NCBI RefSeq assembly: GCF_026236535.1
Contig: NZ_JAHTMW010000007.1
Location: forward strand, 300,230-364,229
Direction: 5' to 3'
DNA from: Streptomyces sp. SKN60
Lineage (GTDB): Bacteria; Actinomycetota; Actinomycetes; Streptomycetales; Streptomycetaceae
Length of the DNA: 64,000 nt
Position numbers and translations under genes: made by a program. Positions 54,131 through 63,900 of this stretch are shown piece after piece; positions within the stretch are counted from its first letter, which is position 1; every line of letters begins with the position of its first letter. The notes under the pieces are model-generated. The model had not been told where the DNA came from and did no database searches. It was given only the letters and a program-made list of their open reading frames with translations.

Positions 54131-54481
54131 ATGCCCACACCACCCGAGGAACCCCGCCCGGGCGAGCCGAGCCGGGCCCTGCGCTTACGGGCGGCCGACG
54201 GCTGGGAGCGGTTCATGCGCCGCGGCCAGGACCGAGCAGGACAGGAAGACGCCCCGTATGCGGTCGGCCCGGACGGCTACGAGCAGCATCCGCTCCTGAA
54301 CACACTGGTCCGCGATGTCGCCTCGCGCAGCGTGCGGCGCCTCACCGCCGTCACCCACGAACTTCAGGACGGCGGCCGCCCGGTTCGCCTGGCACACATC
54401 CGGCCATCGTCCGGTGTCGAGTGGACCACGGCGGCGGACAACGTCCGGGCGATGCCGATCGAGCGCAACATCACGTCATGA
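54131..54481 (+). CDS. small uncharacterised protein
   Basis: 116 residues, no membrane segment. The N-terminus is Pro/Glu-rich; the middle reads RAADGWERFMRRGQDRAGQEDAPYAVGPDGYEQHPLLNTLVRDVASRSVRRLTAVTHELQDGGRPV. I do not recognise a family. AAGGAGGA sits 5 nt before the ATG, a strong ribosome site, and the second GntR palindrome lies 59 nt upstream, so it is probably a GntR-regulated gene. Confidence 0.65.
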   Translation: MPTPPEEPRPGEPSRALRLRAADGWERFMRRGQDRAGQEDAPYAVGPDGYEQHPLLNTLVRDVASRSVRRLTAVTHELQDGGRPVRLAHIRPSSGVEWTTAADNVRAMPIERNITS

Positions 54482-54490
54482 GCGTGGGCC

Positions 54491-54784
54491 TCAGCCGGCC
54501 AGGTGCCGCTCCACCGTCTCGACCTTCTGCGTCAGGCCGTCGGTCACGCCGGGGCGGATGTCCGCCTTCAGGACGACCGAGACGCGCGGGGCGCGCGCCT
54601 CGACGGCGGCGACGGCGCGCTTGACGACGTCCATCACCTCGTCCCACTCGCCCTCGACGGAGGTGAACATGGCGTCGGTGCGGTTCGGGAGACCCGACTC
54701 GCGGACGACGCGGACCGCGTCGGCGACGTATTCGCCGACGTCCTCCCCCACTCCGAGGGGGGTCACCGAGAACGCGACGATCAC
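54491..54784 (-). CDS. MTH1187 (thiamine-binding, DUF77) family protein
   Basis: 97 residues. [61 protein letters not shown] is typical of the MTH1187/YqgV ferredoxin-like fold, whose members bind thiamine or hydroxymethylpyrimidine. The GTG at 54784 overlaps the preceding DUF3817 stop (GTGA), giving coupled translation. Confidence 0.88.
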   Translation of the reverse strand: MIVAFSVTPLGVGEDVGEYVADAVRVVRESGLPNRTDAMFTSVEGEWDEVMDVVKRAVAAVEARAPRVSVVLKADIRPGVTDGLTQKVETVERHLAG

Positions 54785-55125
54785 GCGTTGACCACTCCCT
54801 CGCGGCGGGCGCGGGACGCGATGACCGCGGCCTCGGCCTCGCGCTTCAGCTTGCGCTCGGCGACGAAGCCACCGAAGGGAAGCACGGAGAGGACGAAGTA
54901 GAGCGCGGCCGTGCCGAAGCTCCACTTGGTCTTGTTCCAGGCGTCCAGCCAGAAGAGGACGTAGAGGATGAAGAGGATGCCGTGGATCGCGCCCATGACC
55001 GGCACCGCGTTGAAGTCCGTGGTCCGCTTCAGCACCGAGCAGACCAGGAGCAGCAGGAACGACACTGCTTCCGGTGCGGAGACGAGCCGGAGCCGGTGCA
55101 GGGAGGAGGCGGTCTTGATGTCCAC
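54781..55125 (-). CDS. DUF3817 membrane protein
   Basis: 114 residues, three helices ([70 protein letters not shown]). It is the second DUF3817 copy in the window. The GTG start has AAGGTG 9 nt upstream. It forms a two-gene unit with the thiamine-binding-type protein and is divergent from the first AIM24 gene. Confidence 0.87.
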   Translation of the reverse strand: MDIKTASSLHRLRLVSAPEAVSFLLLLVCSVLKRTTDFNAVPVMGAIHGILFILYVLFWLDAWNKTKWSFGTAALYFVLSVLPFGGFVAERKLKREAEAAVIASRARREGVVNA

Positions 55126-55221
55126 GGGAGGGGTCACCTTCGTTCGGATCTTGTGAACGGATGCACAAGGGCCGTTCCATTGTGCACGCCGACTTTGCTG
55201 TCCCTTTATCCGGGGGCCCAG

Positions 55222-55227
55222 TACCTT
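55222..55227 (+). promoter_or_regulatory. -10 box of the AIM24 operon (leaderless)
   Basis: TACCTT lies 6 nt before the GTG at 55234 and no ribosome site is present, so the operon mRNA probably starts at the start codon. Confidence 0.5.
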
Positions 55228-55233
55228 CCCTGG

Positions 55234-55872
55234 GTGGCAACGTTCCGACTCCAAGGCAGCAAAGTGCTCGCCGTGACCATGACCGGCGACGCCGTGAAGG
55301 CGAAAAACGGCTCGATGGTCGCCTACGACGGCCAGATGGCCTTCAAGAAGATGTCCGGCGGCGGTGAGGGCCTGCGGGGCATGGTGACCCGCCGGCTGAC
55401 CGGTGAGCAGATGGAGGTGATGGAGGTACGGGGGCAGGGAACCTGCTGGTTCGCCGACCGGGCCTCCGAGATCAACCTCGTCCAACTGCACGGCGACAAG
55501 CTGTGGGTGGAGGCGAGCAATCTGCTCTGCACCGACGCCGGGCTGCGCACCGGCACGACGTTCACCGGGCTGCGCGGGGGTGCGACGGGCAACGGTCTGT
55601 TCACCACGACCGTGGAGGGCACCGGGCAGGCGGCGATCATGTCGGACGGTCCGGCGGTGGTGCTCCGGGTGAGCCCGCAGTACCCGCTGTCGGTCGACCC
55701 CGGCGCGTACATCGCCCACCAGGGCAACCTCCAGCAGAGCTTCCAGTCCGGTGTGACCTTCCGCACCTTCCTGGGCGAGGGCGGCGGCGAGGCGTTCCAG
55801 ATCCGCTTCGAAGGTGACGGACTCGTGTACGTCCAGCCGTCCGAGCGGAACACGATCGGAGGTGACGTCTGA
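55234..55872 (+). CDS. AIM24 family protein (copy 1)
   Basis: 212 residues. A jelly-roll/TRAP-like beta fold with [31 protein letters not shown] and a C-terminal [22 protein letters not shown] end. Bacterial AIM24 homologues are related to a yeast mitochondrial protein; their bacterial role is unknown. The GTG start is preceded by a TACCTT box. The stop overlaps the next start (TGATG). First of three paralogues in one operon. Confidence 0.88.
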   Translation: MATFRLQGSKVLAVTMTGDAVKAKNGSMVAYDGQMAFKKMSGGGEGLRGMVTRRLTGEQMEVMEVRGQGTCWFADRASEINLVQLHGDKLWVEASNLLCTDAGLRTGTTFTGLRGGATGNGLFTTTVEGTGQAAIMSDGPAVVLRVSPQYPLSVDPGAYIAHQGNLQQSFQSGVTFRTFLGEGGGEAFQIRFEGDGLVYVQPSERNTIGGDV

Positions 55873-56522
55873 TGCCGTTCCGCGAGATCAACTCCAAGAT
55901 GATCGAGGCCACGGTGATTCCGGGGCAGCGGCTCTTCAGCCAGCGCGGCGCGATGCTCGCGTACCGCGGCGACGTCACTTTCACGCCGAACATCACGGGC
56001 GGCCAGGGCGGTCTGATGTCGATGATCGGCCGCCGGGTGGCCGGCGAGGCGACCCCGCTGATGACCGTCGAAGGCAGCGGCACGGTGATGTTCGGGCACG
56101 GCGGCCACCACATCCAGGTGATCGCGCTGACCGGCGACACCCTCTACGTGGAGGCGGACCGGCTGCTCGCCTTCGACGGGACCCTGGAGCAGGGCACCAT
56201 GTTCATGGGCTCGCAGGGCGGTGTGATGGGCATGGTGCGCGGCCAGGTGACCGGCCAGGGCCTGTTCACCACGACGCTCAAGGGCCACGGCTCGGTGGCG
56301 GTGATGGCGCACGGCGGCGTGATCGAGCTGCCGATCACGCCGGGCCGCCCGGTGCACGTCGACCCGCAGGCGTACGTGGCGCACCACGGCGACGTGCGCA
56401 ACAAGCTGTCCACGGCGCTCGGCTGGCGGGACATGGTGGGCCGGGGCTCGGGCGAGGCGTTCCAGCTGGAGCTGAGCGGCAGTGGCGCGGTCTACGTCCA
56501 GGCCTCGGAGGAGAAGCTGTGA
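55872..56522 (+). CDS. AIM24 family protein (copy 2)
   Basis: 216 residues. It contains the family's FSQRGAMLAYRGDVTFTPN, VMFGHGGHHIQVIALTGDTLYVEADRLLAFDGTLEQG and GSGEAFQLELSGSGAVYVQASE segments. Gly- and Met-rich loops (GGQGGLMSMIGRR, GSQGGVMGMVRGQ) suggest an oligomeric or membrane-facing face. GGAGGTGA precedes the ATG. The stop overlaps copy 3 by 4 nt. Confidence 0.9.
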   Translation: MPFREINSKMIEATVIPGQRLFSQRGAMLAYRGDVTFTPNITGGQGGLMSMIGRRVAGEATPLMTVEGSGTVMFGHGGHHIQVIALTGDTLYVEADRLLAFDGTLEQGTMFMGSQGGVMGMVRGQVTGQGLFTTTLKGHGSVAVMAHGGVIELPITPGRPVHVDPQAYVAHHGDVRNKLSTALGWRDMVGRGSGEAFQLELSGSGAVYVQASEEKL

Positions 56523-57322
56523 GCACCCCTGTGATCCACGACCCGATGACGCTGCCGTCGGACGACAACGTCAATCCGTACACCTTCTGCGTGGAGCTGA
56601 AGGGCTCCCAGTGGTTCCTGCAGAAGGGCAAGATGATCGCCTATTACGGGCGGATCGACTTCAACGGGATCGGGCACGGCCGGCTGGACCGGCTGGTGCG
56701 GACCTCGTTCCATTCGCCGCTGCACGCGAGCGACTGGGTGGTGGCGGAGGGCAGCGGGAAGATGCTGCTCGCGGACCGGGCGTTCGACGTGAACTCGTAC
56801 GACCTGGACGAGGGCAACCTGACGATCCGTTCGGGGAATCTGCTGGCGTACCAGCCCTCGCTGGCGCTGAAGCAGTCGATCGTGCCGGGCTTCGTGACGC
56901 TGATCGGTACGGGGAAGTTCGTGGCGGCGTCGAACGGTCCGGTGGTGTTCATGGAGCCGCCGCTGCGGGTGGATCCGCAGGCGCTGGTCGGCTGGGCGGA
57001 CTGTCCCTCCCCCTGCCACCACTACGATCACGGTTATCTGACCGGCGTGATGGGCGGCGTACGGGCCCTGACGGGCATCGGCGGCTCGTCGGGCGAGGAG
57101 CACCAGTTCGAGTTCGTCGGGGCGGGCACGGTGCTGCTGCAGTCGACGGAGCTGCTGATGGCGGAGCGGGCGATCGGCGCGCCGGGGGCGGCGGCGGGTC
57201 CGGGTGTGCCGGGTGCCGTGCCGGGGATGCCGGGATCACATGGTTCCGGCCAGAACCAGGCGGGGTCGGTACCGCGTCTTCCCGGCCAGCTGGGGGACCT
57301 GCAGCGTCGCTTCGGTCTGTGA
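56519..57322 (+). CDS. AIM24 family protein (copy 3) with Gly/Pro-rich tail
   Basis: 267 residues. The beta domain (FLQKGKMIAYYGRIDFNGIG, KMLLADRAFDVNSYDLDEGNLTIRSGNLLAYQPSLALKQ) is followed by a low-complexity tail (GAAAGPGVPGAVPGMPGSHGSG) absent from the other two. A CPSPCHHYDHGY segment could bind a metal. GTG 56519 has GGAGGAG upstream and overlaps the copy 2 stop (GTGA). The three proteins probably act together. Confidence 0.88.
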   Translation: MSTPVIHDPMTLPSDDNVNPYTFCVELKGSQWFLQKGKMIAYYGRIDFNGIGHGRLDRLVRTSFHSPLHASDWVVAEGSGKMLLADRAFDVNSYDLDEGNLTIRSGNLLAYQPSLALKQSIVPGFVTLIGTGKFVAASNGPVVFMEPPLRVDPQALVGWADCPSPCHHYDHGYLTGVMGGVRALTGIGGSSGEEHQFEFVGAGTVLLQSTELLMAERAIGAPGAAAGPGVPGAVPGMPGSHGSGQNQAGSVPRLPGQLGDLQRRFGL

Positions 57323-57391
57323 GCGGTAGTCTGCGGAGCGTGACGCGTCGAACACACTCCCAGAGTTCGTCAAGTATTCAACTTCTTTAGG

Positions 57392-57397
57392 TAGAAT
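57392..57397 (+). promoter_or_regulatory. -10 box of the MarR gene (leaderless)
   Basis: TAGAAT lies 6 nt before the ATG at 57404. Just upstream, AAGT-ATTCA-ACTT (57372-57384) is a small inverted repeat of MarR-operator type, so the gene may be autoregulated. Confidence 0.5.
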
Positions 57398-57403
57398 CCA
57401 TAT

Positions 57404-57880
57404 ATGGAGACCGAGACCGCCACCCCCTGGCTCACGGACGCAGAGCAGTGCGCCTGGCGCACCTTCCTGGACGTCAACAGAATGCTGACGTACCAGTTGG
57501 AGAAGGACCTCCAGCCCTTCGGCCTGACGATGAACGACTACGAGATCCTCGTGAACCTCTCGGAGTCGGCGGAGCGGCGGCTGCGCATGAGCGATCTGGC
57601 CGCCGCCACCCTGCAGTCCAAGAGCCGGCTCTCGCACCAGATCACCCGGATGGAGAACGCCGGCCTGGTGCGCCGTGAGAACTGCGAGTCCGACCGGCGC
57701 GGGCTCTACGCGGTGCTGACGGACGAGGGCATGGCGACCATGCACAAGGTCGCCCCGCACCACGTCGAGTCGGTGCGCAAGCACTTCATCGACCAGATCG
57801 GCCCGGAGGCCCTGACCGACCTCCACGACTCGCTGAAGCCGGTCGCGGAGCAGCTGCGCGGCCGCCGCGGGAAGCCGTAG
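57404..57880 (+). CDS. MarR family transcriptional regulator
   Basis: 158 residues. The MarR fold is complete: LQPFGLTMNDYEILVNLSESAERRLRMSDLAAATLQSKSRLSHQITRMENAGLVRRENCESDRRGLYAVLTDEG, with the wing D-R-R-G. It lacks a ribosome site and follows a TAGAAT box, so it is probably leaderless. It lies after the AIM24 genes and converges on meaB. Confidence 0.9.
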   Translation: METETATPWLTDAEQCAWRTFLDVNRMLTYQLEKDLQPFGLTMNDYEILVNLSESAERRLRMSDLAAATLQSKSRLSHQITRMENAGLVRRENCESDRRGLYAVLTDEGMATMHKVAPHHVESVRKHFIDQIGPEALTDLHDSLKPVAEQLRGRRGKP

Positions 57881-57905
57881 CCAGCCGCCACAGCCGTACG
57901 GGAAA

Positions 57906-57934
57906 GGCCCGGCGCCCCTCGCGGGTGCCGGGCC
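57906..57934. terminator. bidirectional hairpin between marR and meaB
   Basis: GGCCCGGC (57906-57913) pairs with 57927-57934. With flanking AAA/TTC pairing across a bulge the stem reaches about 11 bp. It lies between the convergent genes. Confidence 0.65.
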
Positions 57935-57953
57935 CTTCTCGTACCCGTGTGGG

Positions 57954-58910
57954 CTACCGGCCCGTCAGGCTCGCGATGAGCTCGTCGGAGGCCGCGTACG
58001 GATCGAGCTCGCCGGCCGTGATGCGCTCGGCGAGCGCGTCGAGCCGGCGGTCGCCGCGCAGGTCGCCGATCCGCTCCCGCAGGGCGGTGACGGCGATCGT
58101 CTCGACCTCGCGGGCCGCCCGGGCCCGGCGCCGCTCCGCGAGCACGCCGTGCTCCTCCATCCACGCGCGGTGCTTCTCCAGGGCCTCCACGACCTCGTCG
58201 ACGCCCTCGCCGCGGGCGGCGACGGTCTTGACGATCGGGGGGCGCCAGTCGCCGGGCGCGCGGGCCTCCCCGAGGCCCAGCATGTGGTTGAGCTCGCGCG
58301 CGGTGGCGTCCGCGCCGTCCCGGTCGGCCTTGTTGACCACGTACACGTCGCCGATCTCCAGGATGCCCGCCTTGGCGGCCTGGATGCCGTCGCCCATGCC
58401 CGGGGCGAGGAGCACCACCGAGGTGTCGGCCTGGGAGGCGATCTCGACCTCGGACTGGCCGACGCCGACGGTCTCCACCAGGATCACCTCGCAGCCGGCC
58501 GCGTCCAGGACGCGGATGGCCTGCGGGGCGGACCAGGCGAGACCGCCGAGGTGCCCGCGGGTGGCCATGGAGCGGATGTAGACGCCCGGGTCGGAGGCGT
58601 GCTCCGACATCCGCACCCGGTCGCCGAGCAGCGCCCCGCCGCTGAACGGCGAGGACGGGTCGACGGCGAGCACGCCGACCCGCTTGCCGGCCCTGCGGTA
58701 CGCGGCGACGAGCGCCGAGGTCGAGGTCGACTTGCCGACGCCGGGCGAGCCGGTCAGGCCCACCACGTAGGCGTTGCCGGTCAGCGGCGCCAGCGCCGCC
58801 ATCACCTCGCGGAGCTGCGGGGACGCCCCCTCCACCAGCGAGATCAGCCGGGCCACGGCGCGCGGCCGGCCCTCCCGTGCCTGGTCGACCAGTGCGGGGA
58901 CGTCCACCAT
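57954..58910 (-). CDS. meaB: methylmalonyl-CoA mutase-associated GTPase MeaB
   Basis: 318 residues, G3E-type P-loop GTPase. GSPGVGKST (Walker A), VDPSSPFSGGALLGDRVRM, VETVGVGQSE (switch region) and NKAD (guanine base) are present. MeaB loads and protects B12-dependent acyl-CoA mutases such as Mut and IcmA. ATG 58910 has AAGGAG 9 nt upstream. It follows the thiolase gene on the same strand, about 70 nt apart. Confidence 0.94.
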   Translation of the reverse strand: MVDVPALVDQAREGRPRAVARLISLVEGASPQLREVMAALAPLTGNAYVVGLTGSPGVGKSTSTSALVAAYRRAGKRVGVLAVDPSSPFSGGALLGDRVRMSEHASDPGVYIRSMATRGHLGGLAWSAPQAIRVLDAAGCEVILVETVGVGQSEVEIASQADTSVVLLAPGMGDGIQAAKAGILEIGDVYVVNKADRDGADATARELNHMLGLGEARAPGDWRPPIVKTVAARGEGVDEVVEALEKHRAWMEEHGVLAERRRARAAREVETIAVTALRERIGDLRGDRRLDALAERITAGELDPYAASDELIASLTGR

Positions 58911-58981
58911 GTGCGCTGCTCCTTGAGATGACGGACTACGGACCGTGTGCCCGGACCGCAGGCCCGGGCCACGAGCCCGGA

Positions 58982-60184
<1,203 letters not shown>

Positions 60185-60321
60185 GAGGCGCAGCCCCTTG
60201 GGATGAGGAGTGAACGAGGGTTTACCTTCAATGTACTGAGCCGCGACGGGCCGGGTCACCGGGCTGCCGGTGTGACGGCGCGCACGTTGCGTAACCATGC
60301 CCCGGGCGCTGCACTGGGAGC

Positions 60322-60774
60322 ATGCTGACGCGTATCGACCACATCGGGATCGCCTGCTTCGACCTCGACAAGACGGTGGAGTTCTACCGGGCGACCTACG
60401 GCTTCGAGGTGTTCCACGAGGAGGTCAACGAGGAGCAGGGCGTGCGCGAGGCCATGCTCAAGATCAACGAGACCTCCGACGGCGGCGCCTCCTACCTCCA
60501 GCTCCTGGAGCCCACCCGCGAGGACTCGGCGGTGGGCAAGTGGCTGGCCAAGAACGGCGAGGGGGTGCACCACATCGCCTTCGGCACGGCCGACGTCGAC
60601 GCCGACTCGGAGGCCATCCGCGGCAAGGGCGTCCGGGTGCTCTACGACGAGCCGCGGATCGGCTCCATGGGCTCCCGCATCACCTTCCTCCACCCCAAGG
60701 ACTGCCACGGCGTCCTGACGGAACTGGTCACTTCGGCGAAGCCTTCCGCTGACCACTCCTCAGCGGAGCACTGA
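60322..60774 (+). CDS. mce: methylmalonyl-CoA epimerase
   Basis: 150 residues, VOC fold with two beta-alpha-beta-beta-beta units. Metal ligands fit the His of [11 protein letters not shown], the His of GVHHIAFGT and the Glu of LTEL near the end. It converts (S)- to (R)-methylmalonyl-CoA for the mutase. The start has no good ribosome site; TGCACT 6 nt upstream may be a leaderless -10. It is divergent from the thiolase, and a hairpin overlaps its 3' end. Confidence 0.92.
   Translation: MLTRIDHIGIACFDLDKTVEFYRATYGFEVFHEEVNEEQGVREAMLKINETSDGGASYLQLLEPTREDSAVGKWLAKNGEGVHHIAFGTADVDADSEAIRGKGVRVLYDEPRIGSMGSRITFLHPKDCHGVLTELVTSAKPSADHSSAEH
60745..60767 (+). terminator. hairpin overlapping the mce 3' end
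   Basis: TCCGCTGA (60745-60752) pairs with 60760-60767 around a 7-nt loop, just before the mce stop. It is a plausible terminator or mRNA 3' stabiliser. Confidence 0.45.
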
Positions 60775-60800
60775 CCTCCGGATTCCGGGCCCGGTAGAGT
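60772..60800 (+). promoter_or_regulatory. scy promoter
   Basis: TGACCT (60772-60777), a 17-nt spacer and TAGAGT (60795-60800) form a good principal-sigma promoter beginning on the mce stop codon. It would give scy a 5' leader of about 180 nt, in which I see no gene. Confidence 0.55.
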
Positions 60801-60989
60801 GGGCAACTCCGGGCCGGGGCCGGTCGGAGCCGTCCGCGTGCGGCTGCGAAGTCGGGATGTCGGGGTCGTCCGATCTGCCACGATTCCCCGGGGGGACCGT
60901 TCTGTCCGGTGAACGGTGCTCGTCGGAATGTCGCGACCGGGGTTGGGGTCTCCCCAGCTCGCCTGGCTCGGGGAAGGATGGACCGCGCA

Positions 60990-63900
60990 GTGCGGGGCTA
61001 CGAACGCCAGGAGAGCCACCGAGCTGAAGACGACCATCTCTCGCGGTTCGAGGCCGAGATGGACCGGCTGAAGAAGGAGCGAGAGAAGGCCGTCCAGCAC
61101 GCCGAGGACCTCGGGTACCAGGTCGAGGTGTTGCGCGCCAAGCTCCACGAGGCGCGTCGTACGATCGCGTCCAGGCCCGCGTACGACAGTGCGGACATCG
61201 GCTATCAGGCCGAACAGCTGCTGCGCAACGCGCAGATGCAGGCCGAGCAGCTGCGCCAGGACGCCGAGCGCGAGCTGCGCGAGGCCCGCGCCCAGACGCA
61301 GCGGATCCTGCAGGAGCACGCCGAGCAGCAGGCCCGGCTCCAGGCCGAGCTGCACACCGAGGCCGTGCAGCGCCGCCAGCAGCTCGACCAGGAGCTGAGC
61401 GAGCGCCGGCAGACCGTCGAGTCGCACGTCAACGAGAACGTGGCGTGGGCCGAACAGCTGCGGGCCCGCACCGAGTCCCAGGCCCGCCGCCTGATGGAGG
61501 AGTCCCGCGCCGAGGCCGAGCAGGCGCTCGCCGCCGCCCGCGCGGAGGCCACCCGGATCGCCGAGGAGACCCGCCGCCGGGCCGGCACCGAGGCGGAGAC
61601 CGCCAGGGCCGAGGCCGAAGCGATTCTGCTGCGCGCCCGCAAGGACGCCGAGCGGCTGCTCACCGCCGCCTCAAGCCAGGCCGAGGAGGCCACCAGCCAC
61701 GCCGAGCGGCTGCGCTCCAGCACCACCGCCGAGACGGACCAGGCCCGCCGCGAGGCCGCCGAGCTGTCCCGTACGGCCGAGGTCCGGGTCCAGGAGGCCG
61801 AGCTCAGGCTGCGCGAGGCCCGCGTCGAGGCCGAGCGCACCCTCTCCGAGGCCAAGGACGCCGCCGCCAAGCAGATCGCGAGCGCCGAGTCCGTCAACGA
61901 GGCCCGCACCCGCACCGCCAAGACCGAGATCGCCCGCCTGGTCGGCGAGGCCACCAAGGAGGCTGAGGCCCTCAAGGAGCAGGCCGAGGAGAAGCTCCGC
62001 GAGGCCACCGCCGAGGCCGAGAAGCTGGTCTCCGAGGCCTCCGACAAGGCCCGTACGGTCGCCGCCGAGGACTCCGCCGCCGCGCTCGCCAAGGCCGCGC
62101 GCAACGCCGAGGAGATCCTCACCAAGGCCTCCGCGGACGCCCAGGAGACCACCCGCAAGGCCGCCGAGGAGGCCGAGCGGATCCGCCGCGAGGCCGAGAC
62201 CGAGGCCGACCGGCTGCGGTCCACGGCCGAGGAGCAGGCCGACGAGCTGCTCGGCTCGGCGAAGGACGACACCAAGGAGTACCGCGCCAAGACGGTCGAG
62301 CTGCAGGAGGAGGCCCGCCGGCTGCGCGGCGAGGCCGAGCAGCTGCGCGCCGAGGCGATCGCCGAGGGCGAGCGGATCCGCGGCGAGGCCCGGCGCGAGG
62401 CGGTCGGCCAGATCGAGGAGGCGGCGAAGACCGCCGAGGAGCTGCTCACCAAGGCCCGCACCGACGCCGAGGAGCTGCGCGGCAGCGCGAGCGCGGAGAG
62501 CGAGCGGGTGCGCGCCGAGGCCATGGAGCGGGCGCAGACCCTGCGCACCCAGGCCGAGGAGACCCTGGAGCGCACCCGGGCCGAGGCGGACCGGCTGCGC
62601 GCCGAGGCCGAGGAGCAGGCCGAGTCGGTACGGGCCGCGGCCGACCGCGAGGCCGCCGAGACCCGCGAGGAGGCCGGCCGGGCCGCCGCCGCGCGCCGGG
62701 CCGAGGCCGCCGAGGAGCTGACCCGGCTGCACACCGAGGCCGAGACCAAGCTCGCCTCGGCCGGCCAGGAGCTGACCGACGCCCGTACCGAGGGCGAGCG
62801 GATCCGGCGCGAGGCCGCCGAGGAGACCGAGCGGCTGCGCGCCGAGGCCGCCGAGCGGATCCGTACCCTCCAGGCCCAGGCCGAGACCGAGGCCGAGCGG
62901 CTGCGCGCCGAGGCCGCCGCCGACGCCTCGGCCACCCGGAGCGAGGCCGAGACCGCCGCCGGCACCGTGCGGACGGAGGCCGACGCCGAGGCCGAGCGGC
63001 TGAAGTCGGAGGCCCAGGAGACCGCCGACCGGCTGCGCGCGGAGGCCGCGGCCGCCGCCGAGCGGGTCGCCGCCGAGGCCGCCGAGGCGCTCGCCGCCGC
63101 CCAGGAGGAGGCCAACCGGCGCCGCCGGGAGGCCGAGGAGACCCTGGAGTCGGCGCGCGGCGAGGCCGGCCGGGAGCGCGAAGTCGCCCGCGAGCAGAGC
63201 GAGGAACTGCTCGCCTCCGCCCGCAAGCGGGTCGAGGAGGCGCAGACCGAGGCGCAGCGCCTGGTGTCCGAGGCGGACGCCCGCGCCACCGAGATGGTGT
63301 CCGCCGCCGAGACCACCGCGCAGGAGGTGCGGGACTCGGTCTCGGGCCTGCGCGAGACGGCCGAGGAGGAGATCTCCGGGCTGCGCTCCGCCGCCGAGCA
63401 CGCGGCGGAGCGCACCCGTACCGAGGCTCAGGAGGAGGCGGACCGGGTCCGCGCCGACGCGTACGAGGAGCGGGAGCGGGCCACCGAGGACGCGAACCGG
63501 GTCCGCGAGCGCGCCCAGGAGGAGTCCGAGGCCGCCAAGGCGCTGGCCGAGCGGACCGTCGCGGACGCCCTCGCCGAGTCGGAGAAGCTGCGGACGGACA
63601 CCGCCGAGTACGCCCAGCGGGTACGCACGGAGGTCACCGACGCGCTGGCCTCGGCCGAACAGGACGCGGCCCGCACCCGCGCGGACGCCCGCGAGGACGC
63701 CAACCGGATCCGTTCCGAGGCGGCCGCGCAGGCGGAGACCGTCGTGGGCGAGGCCCGTGCGGAGGCGGAGCGGATCGGCGAGGAGGCGGCGCGCGTCCTC
63801 GACGAGGCCCGCGAGGCCGCCGACAAGCGGCGCGCGGACGCGGCCGAGCAGGCGGACGCGCTGGTCGGCGAGGCGAGCGCGGAGGCCGAGCGGATCGCCA

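Noticed and set aside
42320..54490. Integrative element boundaries
   Set aside because: No integrase, tRNA target, transposase or flanking direct repeats are visible, so I do not call a mobile element.
61205..63415. 736-residue Ser/Ala-rich minus-strand frame
   Set aside because: Mirror of the Scy coiled coil caused by its codon usage; it has no start context or homologue I recognise.
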